A stretch of 64,000 nucleotides of DNA. Origin: Alphaproteobacteria bacterium. GTDB lineage: Bacteria > Pseudomonadota > Alphaproteobacteria > Micropepsales > Micropepsaceae. The notes beneath the pieces were generated by a model. The model was not told the DNA's origin. It saw nothing but the letters and a program-made list of their open reading frames with translations, and searched no databases. The stretch's first letter is position 1. Each line of letters starts with the position of its first letter. The stretch spans positions 1 to 64,000 of the forward strand of contig JAATGP010000033.1 of the NCBI GenBank assembly GCA_015654635.1, read 5' to 3'. The position numbers were made by a program, and so were the translations under genes. Below, piece after piece: positions 34,737 through 43,392 of the stretch.

Positions 34737-36652
34737 CTTCATCCGACGATTCCGCCGAGCGCGACGCCCTTTTGCAGAAAGCCAGTGGCCTGCGGTCTGG
34801 CCAGCACATTCCGGAAGCGTTGACCGTCCTCACGCTGCTGCAATCGCTCCATCCTCGGTTCAGTCGCCTTTATCAGGAACGGGGCCACTGCTATATCCTG
34901 CTTCGGAATGGGCCGGCGGCCATCGAAGCGCTGCGGGAAGCGGTGCGCCTCAATCCGACACTGCCGACGAGCTGGGACATGCTGGAACAGCTTTACCGCA
35001 TGCTGGGCGACACCGCACAGGCGGCCGCAGCGGCAAAGAATCTGGATTCGCTGAAACAACTGCCTCCGGAAGTGGTGGTCGCGAACAGCTTGTTCGCCGA
35101 TGGCGACCTGGGGCCGGCAGAGGATGTCATCCGCGATTACCTTCGCCTAGATGGCGATAATGTGGGCGCCCTGCGCCTGCTGGCGCGCATATGTCAGGAG
35201 CGCGGCGCCCTCGGAGAGGCCGAAGCGTTGCTGAATGCGGTACTCGCGCGCGCGCCGGACTACCACGCGGCACGGCTCGACTACGCCGCTGTGCTCCTGC
35301 AGCAGCAGAAGCACCTGCCGGCGCGGCAACAGACCGAGCAGTTGCTCAGGCAGGAGCCGGACAACCGCGAATACCTCAAGCACTATGGCGCCGCTTGCAT
35401 CGGTTTGGGTGACCACGAGCCTGTGATCGCTGTCTGTGAGAAGCTGCTGGCCGGCCCACTGCCCTCGCGAGCGGAAGCCGCGGACCTGCGGGTGTGGCGG
35501 GCGAACGCCCTGAAGATCACGGGCCGGCAGAAGGACGCTATTGCGGACTATAGCGCCTCCTTGGCGGCGCGGCCGGACTACGGCGTGGCGTGGTTCGGCC
35601 TTGCCAATCTCAAAACCTATCGCTTCACCGACGCTGAAATCTCACGCATGCGCGCCGCGGAATTGCAGCCTGCCATAGAGGACATGGACCGCGTCTACCT
35701 GTGTTTCGCCCTGGGCAAGGCGCTAGAGGACCGGGGCGACTACGCATCCTCGTGGCAATACTATCTGCGCGGCAATAGCGTACGGCGCGCCACCAGCCGC
35801 TATCGCCCGGAGGTCGCGGAAGCCAGCGCTCTGCGGATTAAACAGCTGTTCACGGCCGATGTCTTCGCCGCGCGCAAAGGCTGGGGCGTGGACGATCCGG
35901 CGCCCATCTTCATCCTGGGGCTGCCGCGTTCAGGCTCGACCCTGATCGAGCAGGTCCTGGCCTCGCATCCTCACGTAGAGGGGACACAGGAACTGACGGA
36001 AATCGATCGTTATGTCGGCGAACTCTGCGGCCATGACCCCGATTGCGGCCTGCCGCTGCACCCCGAGGTGTTGCTGCAGCTAACGCCGGAGGATGCCCGC
36101 GTGCTCGGCGAGCGCTTCCTCGTTGAAACCCGCACCTATCGCAGACAGGGCAGGCCGTTCTTCATCGACAAGATGCCAAACAATTTCTGGCATATCGCCC
36201 TGATCCACCTAATGCTGCCGCAAGCGGCCATCATAGATGTGCGGCGTGAGCCCATGGCCTGCTGCTTCGGCAACCTCAAACAGCTGTTCGGCACCACCAA
36301 CCAGGAATTCACCTACAACGCCCGTCACATCGCACGCCATTATCGCATCTACCTCGACCTCATGCGGCACTGGGACAATGTGTTGCCCGGACGGATATTG
36401 AAGGTCCCGTACGAGGATGTGGTGGACGATCTTGAAGGCAGCGTGAGGCGTATGCTGTCGCATTGCGGGCTGCCTTTCGAGCCGGCGTGCCTGGCCTTCC
36501 ATAAGACCCAGCGCAGCGTGCGCACGCCCAGTTCCGAACAGGTACGTCAGCCCATCACCCGCGAAGGTCTCGCGCAATGGCGCCATTACGAGCCTTGGCT
36601 TGCGCCACTGCGGGACGCGTTGGGCGACGCGCTGACCGGCTATAGGACCTGA
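34733..36652 (+). CDS. TPR-repeat sulfotransferase fusion protein
   Basis: 639 residues. The first 370 are tetratricopeptide repeats (for example AIEALREAVRLNPTLPTSWDML, LARICQERGALGEAEALLNAVLARAPDYHAARLDYA, cited by their starts). Residues 380-639 form a sulfotransferase: IFILGLPRSGSTLIEQVLASH (PAPS loop), DKMPNNFWHIALI and IDVRREPMACCFGNLKQLF (3'-phosphate site), VPYEDVVDDLEGSVRRML. The TPR part may present a protein acceptor. Translationally coupled to the small sulfotransferase. No signal peptide, so it acts in the cytoplasm. Confidence 0.85.
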   Translation: MTSSDDSAERDALLQKASGLRSGQHIPEALTVLTLLQSLHPRFSRLYQERGHCYILLRNGPAAIEALREAVRLNPTLPTSWDMLEQLYRMLGDTAQAAAAAKNLDSLKQLPPEVVVANSLFADGDLGPAEDVIRDYLRLDGDNVGALRLLARICQERGALGEAEALLNAVLARAPDYHAARLDYAAVLLQQQKHLPARQQTEQLLRQEPDNREYLKHYGAACIGLGDHEPVIAVCEKLLAGPLPSRAEAADLRVWRANALKITGRQKDAIADYSASLAARPDYGVAWFGLANLKTYRFTDAEISRMRAAELQPAIEDMDRVYLCFALGKALEDRGDYASSWQYYLRGNSVRRATSRYRPEVAEASALRIKQLFTADVFAARKGWGVDDPAPIFILGLPRSGSTLIEQVLASHPHVEGTQELTEIDRYVGELCGHDPDCGLPLHPEVLLQLTPEDARVLGERFLVETRTYRRQGRPFFIDKMPNNFWHIALIHLMLPQAAIIDVRREPMACCFGNLKQLFGTTNQEFTYNARHIARHYRIYLDLMRHWDNVLPGRILKVPYEDVVDDLEGSVRRMLSHCGLPFEPACLAFHKTQRSVRTPSSEQVRQPITREGLAQWRHYEPWLAPLRDALGDALTGYRT

Positions 36653-36745
36653 CCCATGAATTGGCATGCGAAGCTATGCGCCATGACGCTGCAGCTCTCG
36701 GTGCCCGTGCAACAATGAACACAGGCATTAGCGATAGGAGACAGC

Positions 36746-37495
36746 ATGTTTTCGGAGACGTTGGATTTCTCGGTCTCGGCGCGCGGCAAGTCGGCGTCAA
36801 ATTCCGTGGCGGCTTTCCTCGATATTTTATTCGAAGACATTCCCGTCAAATCGATCTTCGCCTTTCGGGAATACACGCCGCTATATGGCGGGCGCATTTA
36901 CCATGGGCCGGAGCTGTCCGAGGCCGACATCCATTGGATGTACGATCACGGCATCGGCTATCGTATTCCCCTGCAGAACATCGTCACCTCGCGGGACGAA
37001 TACGTGTCGAGCAAGCCGTTTCTTGCCAAGTATCACCGCAAAGGAAATTCGGTGATCACCGCGCGCGCCGAACTCGCCAAATGGGTCCGTGAGGACTTCC
37101 CTCTGTTCGAGGTCGAAGCCTCGGTGATCAACCAGGTGCGCACGCTCGACAAGCTGTCGGGCTTTCTCGACAAGTACGATGTCGTTGTGCTGCACCCCAT
37201 CATGAACGACGATCTTGAGGGCCTCGCCACCATCGCCGACAAATCCCGCGTGCGCCTGTTCGTCAATGCGGGCTGTATGTACAAATGTCCCACGATGGAA
37301 TGCTACGGATCGATCTCACGCATGAACAAGCTCATCCCCAACACCGAGTTCAAATGCGCGCAGCATCATCTGCCCGATTACGCCGAGAGCCGCTTAACCG
37401 CGGAAGGCATGACCGAATTCGACACCATGGCCTTCGTGAATTTGGGTTTTACGCGCTTCAAGCGGATGCGCAACAAGTCCAACACCGCGTTCTAG
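36746..37495 (+). CDS. U32-peptidase-like protein, hypothetical
   Basis: 249 residues, start fixed by AGGAGA ten bases before ATG. The second half reads VVLHPIMNDDL, then RVRLFVNAGCMYKCPTMECYG and FKCAQHHLP, recalling the NxGCxxxCP motif of U32-family proteins (UbiU/UbiV, YdcP/RlhA), where cysteines bind a 4Fe-4S cluster. Three to four cysteines are present (AGC, KCP, ECY, KCA). The N-terminal part (FREYTPLYGGRIYHGPELSE) resembles the first barrel strands. Family assignment is tentative. It stands 90 bp after the TPR-sulfotransferase in the same direction and may share its transcript. Confidence 0.45.
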   Translation: MFSETLDFSVSARGKSASNSVAAFLDILFEDIPVKSIFAFREYTPLYGGRIYHGPELSEADIHWMYDHGIGYRIPLQNIVTSRDEYVSSKPFLAKYHRKGNSVITARAELAKWVREDFPLFEVEASVINQVRTLDKLSGFLDKYDVVVLHPIMNDDLEGLATIADKSRVRLFVNAGCMYKCPTMECYGSISRMNKLIPNTEFKCAQHHLPDYAESRLTAEGMTEFDTMAFVNLGFTRFKRMRNKSNTAF

Positions 37496-37501
37496 TCTTT
37501 T

Positions 37502-37528
37502 CGCCGGAAGACGATCAGTCTTCCGGCG
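37502..37528 (+). terminator. Perfect 11-bp hairpin after the U32-like gene
   Basis: CGCCGGAAGAC (37502-37512) and GTCTTCCGGCG (37518-37528) form a perfect stem with a GATCA loop, seven bases past the stop codon. There is no T-run on either strand, so termination efficiency is uncertain. Confidence 0.5.
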
Positions 37529-37544
37529 CGCATTACCGAGCGTG

Positions 37545-38145
37545 TTACCCCGGCAAACCGGTGAACCCACCAAAGAGCTGTGAGATGTCCACCAGCGCCC
37601 AACCGTCAAGCCCTGCGGGCGGATTCACCTGCCCTCCTTCGCTGACAAAATAGCCTGTGACGGCTACGCCCATTCCGAGAAGCCGGTCTGACTCGATTGC
37701 GAGTTGCTTTGGGGCGCTGACGATCCAGTTGTTCACCAGTTCGAGGACCGTTTGACGTTGCATGTTGGCCGGCCGCATGACTTCGGAATGCAATATTTCA
37801 CCCACGAAGTTCATCAAGGCGATCGAAACCGCATCGGTCATCAACGATGACGCCGATCGTATAGACCGCGCTTGGCGCAAGATGGACGGAGAGCGCAGCA
37901 GGCCCCTTGCTGGCGGCGGGCATCGCTTCGCCAAACTCGCACAGGCCGCGTGCGATCAGGTCCGCGGTGATGCGAGAGATCGACTGATTGGTTATGCTTG
38001 TCCAGCGAGCAAGCTGGGCGCGACTAGCCCCATTGTGCCGACGAACCAACTCCAGAACCTGGCGCTCGTTGTTGCTTGCGACGACAAGGCTTTGGCGTCG
38101 CAAGAACGAACTCGCAACCGTGTTCCATTTGGCTTGGTGTTTCAT
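37545..38145 (-). pseudogene. ROK-family regulator, frameshifted and truncated
   Basis: The minus-strand start MKHQAKWNTVASSFLRRQS leads into a winged helix (NNERQVLELVRRHNGASRAQLARWTSITNQSISRITADLI, cited by its ends). The kinase-fold part then begins, SAVYTIGVIV, and the frame breaks near 37845. The continuation TDAVSIALMNFVGEILHS and LLGMGVAVTGYFVSEGGQVNPP is in another frame. It stops at 37545 right after FGGFTGLPG, where ROK proteins normally continue with the sugar-binding half. Two lesions make it inactive; it may once have regulated a neighbouring uptake locus. Confidence 0.75.
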
Positions 38146-38510
38146 AGGCCGTAGTTCGCAAAATGGCGGGCAGATGATGTCGCCCTAGTAACGTTATTGT
38201 TAGTGAGCAATTGCGCAATTACCAAGGGCAAGAAAGACAAATAGTTCAACAGCTTATGGTCGGAACGGTGGGGTTTGAGCCATACCTCCCGTTCTGAGTC
38301 GGCGAATTGACGGATGGCGCCGTCGCCAGATTGTCCTTTTCAACAACATTCAGGACGCGACTATTTACGCGTTTTGATCAGACCAGCCAGTAACGGCGAG
38401 GGGCGTGATCGCCAAAATCGCTACGCGGGAATCCATGCGCTGCTGGAGGTGGGGCGGCGTCTCAACCCTGTCGTAAAACTGTGACTTGCGCCTTTCGGCA
38501 CCCCCAATTA
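38146..38510. other. Intergenic stretch, nothing recognised besides the downstream promoter
   Basis: No supported coding frame. The promoter of the next TonB receptor and its LacI-type operators lie at the right end. Confidence 0.4.
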
Positions 38511-38533
38511 CTGAAATTCAGTGAAACGTTTCA
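38511..38533. promoter_or_regulatory. LacI-type operators upstream of TonB receptor 2
   Basis: CTGAAATTCAG (38511-38521) is directly followed by TGAAACGTTTCA (38522-38533), a perfect 12-bp palindrome with the CG centre typical of LacI/GalR operators. The start codon is 34 bp downstream, so bound repressor would block the promoter. Related sequence recurs in the lacI promoter at 42003-42038. Confidence 0.75.
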
Positions 38534-38566
38534 TATTTTCAGTTGTGAAGGTGGGGGAGTTCCAAA

Positions 38567-40918
38567 ATGCCATACGTCTCACTCAAGGCGTCCGCTTTAG
38601 GGTCCACAATGCTGGTGGCGCTGATGTCATCGGCCGCTGCGCAGACCGCAGAGCCGCAGGCGCTCGAAACCGTGGTGATTTCCGCCGAGAAATTCGGGGC
38701 AGGGCAAAGCCGCGCCAGCTTCACCGTGACCGCGGACGATATCGAAAGTCGTCCGCTGGGGGCCGACATCACCCAGGCTCTCAACAGGGTACCGAGCCTT
38801 CTCGCCTCGACTGGCGATAGCCGGGGCGGCAGCTTCTCGTTCGAGCTCTATCTACGCGGCCTCAACGAGCAACAGCTCGGCCTCAGCGTTGACGGGATTC
38901 CCTTGGGCGATGCGCGCTTCAACGGCGGTTCGCCGCCGCAACGCTTTATTGATTCCGCCAATATCGGACGCATCGCCGTGTCGCAGAGCGCCGGCGATCT
39001 GGCGGCGCCATCGCGCTTTGCCTTGGGTGGCTCGATTGACTTTCAAACCAACGATCCCAAAGCGGAGTTTGGCGGTGCCCTGGAAGGCGGGGTCGGGGAT
39101 GCCGATTTTCAACGCCAATCTATCCGCCTGGATTCCGGCGAGGTGGCGCCGGGTCTCAGCTTCTATGGCAGTTACTCGCATATGTACAACGACGTCTGGG
39201 CCAATCCGAATTCCGGCCATGACGAGCGCAGCCATTACGAATTTAAAGTGGTCAAAGACTTCGCCGATGGCTCCTTCCTGAAAGGGCGGGTCAGTTACAA
39301 CAACGAATTCAACAATGACTTTAACATCGTCACCCTGCCGCAATTCCAAGCCGATCAACGCTCCGACCGTGCCACGGATACATTGACCGGCATTCCTGCG
39401 ACCGATGTCGCTTATGGCGGCGCATTGGGCGGCGCCCGCAAGGACGTGCTGGCTTATATCAATGCCGGGCTGCGCCTCAGCGAGGACGTGCTTGTGACGT
39501 TCAATCCCTATTATCAAACGCTGAGCGGTTATTCGATGAGTTATCAGAACAGCCAGCGGACGCTGTCGGGCGGCGATCCCTCTGCCGTTACGGGGTATAA
39601 CGCGACGGGCGGCGCCATTCGCCCCGCTGTGATCACCGCATCGGCTCCCAATACTCTGGGCGGCCCAGTGGACTTGCGCCTGACGCCGCGTCTGCGCGAC
39701 CGCTTCGGCTTCACCACCGAATTCAAAGCCGATAACGTCCTGGTATCCGGCAACGGCGTGCGCCTCGGTGCTTGGATCGAAACCGGCAATTCGACCGAAA
39801 CCCGCAATTTCTTCCACATCCTGAATGCCGCCACCACCGGCCTGCAAACGGTTGCCTCTCCGTCTTACGTCCAATATGCCCGCGCCACCGACATCACCAC
39901 TTTCTATCTGTATGGGCAGGATTCCTTCGCGATTATTCCCGATATCTTGCGTGTCGATGCGGGCCTGGCGTGGTTCTCGATCAAATACAAAGCCGCCTCG
40001 CCGCTCGAATACAATGCGCGGCTGAACTTCGTGCGCGATTCTCCGCTGCTGCCGAAGCTATCGATTTCTTATAGGCCGGTGGAGGGGCTCGAGGTCTTTG
40101 GCGGTTTTGCCAAGAACTTTGCCGGAATTTCCGAAGATGCCTTCTTGGGCTCCACAGCCGTGATTTCCCCTGCCACGATAAAGCCGACGCAGACGGAAAA
40201 TCTCGACCTCGGTCTGCGTTACACCGGCAGTTGGTATATGCTGATGCTGCAGAGCTATCGTGTCATCCTGAAAAATGCGATCGGTATTGTGCCAAACGAT
40301 CCGACGGTCACCGATCCCTTCGAAATCATGCGCGGCAATGTCGCCACCAAGGCAGCCAATATCCCCGGCGAACATTTTTCCGGTATCGAATTTGCGGGTC
40401 AGGCCAAATGGAACATCCTCGATTTCTATGCCTCCTACGCCTATCAGCGCGCCATCTACGCCGATGCGCCTTTGGGGTCGGCGGCGCGACTGGCGTCCGA
40501 TTCGGTCGCGGCCATTCCGGGCACCGGCGTGCGCGATATTCCGATGCATAGCGGGATGCTCGAACTCGGCGTTAATCCGCTCGAAAACCTGCGTCTGGCC
40601 GCAACGCTGCGTTATGAGACCAGCCGGGTTGGCGGCGACATTGTCGCGCCGACAAGCTTTAAGGAAATCGGCGTCGAGCGGATCGGCGGCTTCGCGCTCT
40701 TGGGCTTTCAGGCGCGGTACACCTTACCCGAACTCGGTTTTATCAAAGGAGCGATGCTACAGCTCAATGTCGACAACGTGCTCGACGAGACCTACATCGC
40801 CTCCGTCACCGAAGCCACGGCGAGCCAAGCCGAGGTCGGTCTTCCGGGCCGCTCGCTGCAGCGCTATTTCATCGGCGCGCCGCGCACGATTACGGTTTCT
40901 CTGCGCGCACCCTTCTGA
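38567..40918 (+). CDS. TonB-dependent receptor 2 (LacI-controlled)
   Basis: 783 residues. Signal peptide ending SSAAAQ, TonB box ALETVVISAEKF, plug with LGADITQALNRVPSLLAS and LRGLNEQQLGLSVDGIPLG, and a barrel ending TITVSLRAPF with a terminal Phe. The preceding GTGGGGGAG is the ribosome site. With the facing lacI gene, the nucleoside-type permease and the exported esterase-like protein it forms one uptake locus, and its promoter carries perfect LacI-type palindromes. The substrate is unknown; the permease suggests a nucleoside or nucleoside-like compound. Confidence 0.88.
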   Translation: MPYVSLKASALGSTMLVALMSSAAAQTAEPQALETVVISAEKFGAGQSRASFTVTADDIESRPLGADITQALNRVPSLLASTGDSRGGSFSFELYLRGLNEQQLGLSVDGIPLGDARFNGGSPPQRFIDSANIGRIAVSQSAGDLAAPSRFALGGSIDFQTNDPKAEFGGALEGGVGDADFQRQSIRLDSGEVAPGLSFYGSYSHMYNDVWANPNSGHDERSHYEFKVVKDFADGSFLKGRVSYNNEFNNDFNIVTLPQFQADQRSDRATDTLTGIPATDVAYGGALGGARKDVLAYINAGLRLSEDVLVTFNPYYQTLSGYSMSYQNSQRTLSGGDPSAVTGYNATGGAIRPAVITASAPNTLGGPVDLRLTPRLRDRFGFTTEFKADNVLVSGNGVRLGAWIETGNSTETRNFFHILNAATTGLQTVASPSYVQYARATDITTFYLYGQDSFAIIPDILRVDAGLAWFSIKYKAASPLEYNARLNFVRDSPLLPKLSISYRPVEGLEVFGGFAKNFAGISEDAFLGSTAVISPATIKPTQTENLDLGLRYTGSWYMLMLQSYRVILKNAIGIVPNDPTVTDPFEIMRGNVATKAANIPGEHFSGIEFAGQAKWNILDFYASYAYQRAIYADAPLGSAARLASDSVAAIPGTGVRDIPMHSGMLELGVNPLENLRLAATLRYETSRVGGDIVAPTSFKEIGVERIGGFALLGFQARYTLPELGFIKGAMLQLNVDNVLDETYIASVTEATASQAEVGLPGRSLQRYFIGAPRTITVSLRAPF

Positions 40919-40959
40919 AGCAAAGGCTCCCTTTGGCCCAGCCGGGGGGAGCATGCCCT

Positions 40960-41994
40960 TTATTTATGGGCTTTGCTGGTCTTGCCGCCAAACGGTGCCG
41001 CGGATTGGCGTTCTATAAGGCTGGTCTCGAAGACGATCTTGCGGCGCAGTTCGGGATGGCCCTCGATCCGGCGCGTCAGGATATCTACGGCTTCGGTCGC
41101 CATATCTTCCAGCGGCATTTCGATGGTGGTGAGGGGTGGGGTTGATAGCCGAGCCCAGGGAATATCATCAAAGCTGACGATCGAAAGGTCTTGGGGGATT
41201 CGGATGCCTTCGGCTTCGGCCAGTTTCAAGATGCCGATGGCGATGAGATCGGCGCCGACGAACAAGGCGCTCGCTTTGCCCGATTTCACATGGCGGACGA
41301 CATCCGCCTCTAGATCAGTCGAAAAGGCATTCTCGCTGCAAAAGGCCAGATGGACGTGGGCCGATATATAATCCATCGCGGCTTGGCAGCGTTCGGTCAT
41401 GGACAGCACATCGCTCGGGCCCGAAATCACGCCGATATTCTTGTGCCCAAGGCCCACGAGATATTCTGCCGCCAGGCGTCCGCCTCCGGCATAATCGGCT
41501 TGGACCAGTTCGAAATTGGCCAGCGTGCGATCGACCACCACCGTGGGCACGTTTTCCAAGAAACGTCCGGCATCGGTGCGGTCGCGGATCGGAAACCAGA
41601 CAAGACCATCAACGCCGCGCTCCACCAGCAATTTGATCGCGTTGCTTTCCTTGGCCTCGACGCCTTCTGTGTCCACCACGATAACACTGTAATGGGCCTG
41701 TTGCGCCCGGTGCATGATGGATTGAATAAGGCTGGGAAAGAGGGGGTTGGTGACGTCCGGAATGACGAGGCCGATGGCCCCCGTGCGCCCGGCCCGCATC
41801 GCCTTGGCGGCCAGGTTTTGGCGATAGCCAAGACTCGTGGCCACTTCGAGCACGCGCGCGCGGGTTTCCTCACCCACCGAACCCGAACCGTTCATGGCGT
41901 AAGAGGCGCTCGCCAGCGAAACACCGGCTGCTTTGGCGACGTGCTTCAGAGTGATCCGCTTTTGCGGCGCGTCCTTGGTGTCCCCAGTCGACAC
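40960..41994 (-). CDS. LacI-family transcriptional repressor
   Basis: 344 residues. DNA-binding domain ITLKHVAKAAGVSLASASYAM with hinge LGYRQNLAAKAMRAGRTGAIG. The periplasmic-binding-protein-like sensor follows: LVIPDVTNPLFPSLIQSIM, VVVDRTLANFELVQADYAGGGRLA, IGVISGPSDVLSMTERCQAA. GTG at 41994 is preceded by CAGGAG, which is itself part of the palindrome CTGAAATTTTCAG. It is convergent with TonB receptor 2 and divergent from the permease. Operator-like sites in both promoters indicate that it represses the whole locus and itself. Confidence 0.9.
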   Translation of the reverse strand: MSTGDTKDAPQKRITLKHVAKAAGVSLASASYAMNGSGSVGEETRARVLEVATSLGYRQNLAAKAMRAGRTGAIGLVIPDVTNPLFPSLIQSIMHRAQQAHYSVIVVDTEGVEAKESNAIKLLVERGVDGLVWFPIRDRTDAGRFLENVPTVVVDRTLANFELVQADYAGGGRLAAEYLVGLGHKNIGVISGPSDVLSMTERCQAAMDYISAHVHLAFCSENAFSTDLEADVVRHVKSGKASALFVGADLIAIGILKLAEAEGIRIPQDLSIVSFDDIPWARLSTPPLTTIEMPLEDMATEAVDILTRRIEGHPELRRKIVFETSLIERQSAAPFGGKTSKAHK

Positions 41995-42002
41995 AGCGGC
42001 TC

Positions 42003-42038
42003 CTGAAATTTTCAGTGACTGTTATATGAAGTTTCACT
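42003..42038. promoter_or_regulatory. LacI-type operators between lacI and the permease gene
   Basis: CTGAAATTTTCAG (42003-42015) is a perfect odd palindrome touching the lacI ribosome site. TGAAGTTTCA with flanking AGTGAAAC on the complementary strand (42027-42038) resembles the AGTGAAACGTTTCATAT segment before TonB receptor 2. Both fit one regulator acting in autoregulation and divergent control. Confidence 0.65.
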
Positions 42039-42120
42039 GGAACACTGGTGTGCGGCTGGGGTCAATCTTAATCTGCAAATAGAGGGCGTATCGGTCGCCA
42101 GTGGGTCACGGAGTGAGCGG

Positions 42121-43362
42121 GTGAATGAATTCATGCGGGCCGGGCTGGGTCTTGCCGTCGTTGCGGCCTGCTTCTGGGCGATGGCAGAGCAGCGTCGGCT
42201 CTCCAACCTGCGTCCGCTCTTGATCGGAGTGTTCTGGGCCGTCGGCCTTGCTTTCTTGCTCACCAGGGTTCCCTCCATTGCTGGCTTGATGGAGGGGCTC
42301 GCCCAAGGCGCCAACAGCCTGCAACGCGCCGCCAGCACGGGCACGCAGTTCGTCTTTGGCTATCTGGGCGGTGGTCCCCAACCCTTTGCCGCCGCCGGAG
42401 CCATCCCCTTCATTTTTGCTTTTCAGGCTTTGCCCTCTTTTCTTTTGGTGAGCGCGCTTTCGGCGTTGGCGTGGCATTGGGGAATCTTGCGGCGCATCGT
42501 TCACGCCTTGGCCAGATTGTTTGGCCTGTTGTTTGGCGTCAGTGGTCCGGTAGGGGTTGCGACCTCGGCCTGCATCTTCCTCGGCATGGTGGAGGCGCCG
42601 CTCTTGATCCGCCCGCTGATCGCAAGGTTGTCGCGCGGTGAAATCTTCATCCTCATGGTGGATGGGCTCGCCGTGCTGGCGAGCTCCAATCTGGTATTTC
42701 TCGCCGCTCTTCTGGGGCCGCGTTTGCCGGGAGCCTTTGCCTGGCTGATGACCGCCATCCTGGTGAGCACACCGCTGGCGATTGGGGCGGCGCGTATGCT
42801 GGTGCCAACGCCGCGAACGAACCAGGATCTGATGTCGCTTGGGACCCATTATAAAAGTGGGCTTGATGCCATCATCCAAGGCACGCTCACCGGCGCCAAG
42901 ATGGCTTTCAACATTGCGGCGCTTCTGATCGTCTTTATCGGCATCATGGCGCTTATCGATCAGGTTCTCGCTGCCCTGCCGCATCAAGGTGGGCCTCTGA
43001 CCCTGACGGTGGTCTTGAAAATTCCCTTCATACCGGTTGCGTGGCTGATGGGTGTGCCGGCGCCGGATATCGCTGCTATCGCGTCCTTACTGGGCACCAA
43101 GCTCAGCTTCAACGAGGTCGTGGCTTATGTGGAACTCGCCAAAATGCTGCCGCTGCTCTCGGCCAAGGCCCAAATCATGGCCGCCGTCTCGCTCTGCAGT
43201 TTCGGCAATATTGCCAGTGTCGCCATTTTGATTGGTGCGCTGAACACCATGGCGCCGGAACGCGCAGGCGACATCGTGCCTTTGGGCTTTCGCGCTTTGG
43301 CGACGGCCTTCTTGGTCAATTGCGTGGCAGGAACCATTATCGGTGTGGTCTGGGCGTTGTAG
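42121..43362 (+). CDS. Concentrative nucleoside transporter (CNT/NupC family)
   Basis: 413-residue inner-membrane protein with eight or more helices. Landmarks of CNT proteins are GTQFVFGYLGGGPQPF, AIPFIFAFQALPSFLLVSALSAL, SACIFLGMVEAPLLIRPLI, IAALLIVFIGIMALIDQVLAAL and SLCSFGNIASVAILIGALNTMAPER. It would import nucleosides with sodium or protons. GTG at 42121 has CGGAG upstream; an ATG at 42133 is the alternative. Divergent from lacI and followed after 30 bp by the phytase-like gene. Role: inner-membrane step of the LacI-controlled uptake route. Confidence 0.88.
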   Translation: MNEFMRAGLGLAVVAACFWAMAEQRRLSNLRPLLIGVFWAVGLAFLLTRVPSIAGLMEGLAQGANSLQRAASTGTQFVFGYLGGGPQPFAAAGAIPFIFAFQALPSFLLVSALSALAWHWGILRRIVHALARLFGLLFGVSGPVGVATSACIFLGMVEAPLLIRPLIARLSRGEIFILMVDGLAVLASSNLVFLAALLGPRLPGAFAWLMTAILVSTPLAIGAARMLVPTPRTNQDLMSLGTHYKSGLDAIIQGTLTGAKMAFNIAALLIVFIGIMALIDQVLAALPHQGGPLTLTVVLKIPFIPVAWLMGVPAPDIAAIASLLGTKLSFNEVVAYVELAKMLPLLSAKAQIMAAVSLCSFGNIASVAILIGALNTMAPERAGDIVPLGFRALATAFLVNCVAGTIIGVVWAL

Positions 43363-43392
43363 CAGGGCCGATCGCCTATGCAGGAGATGGAG

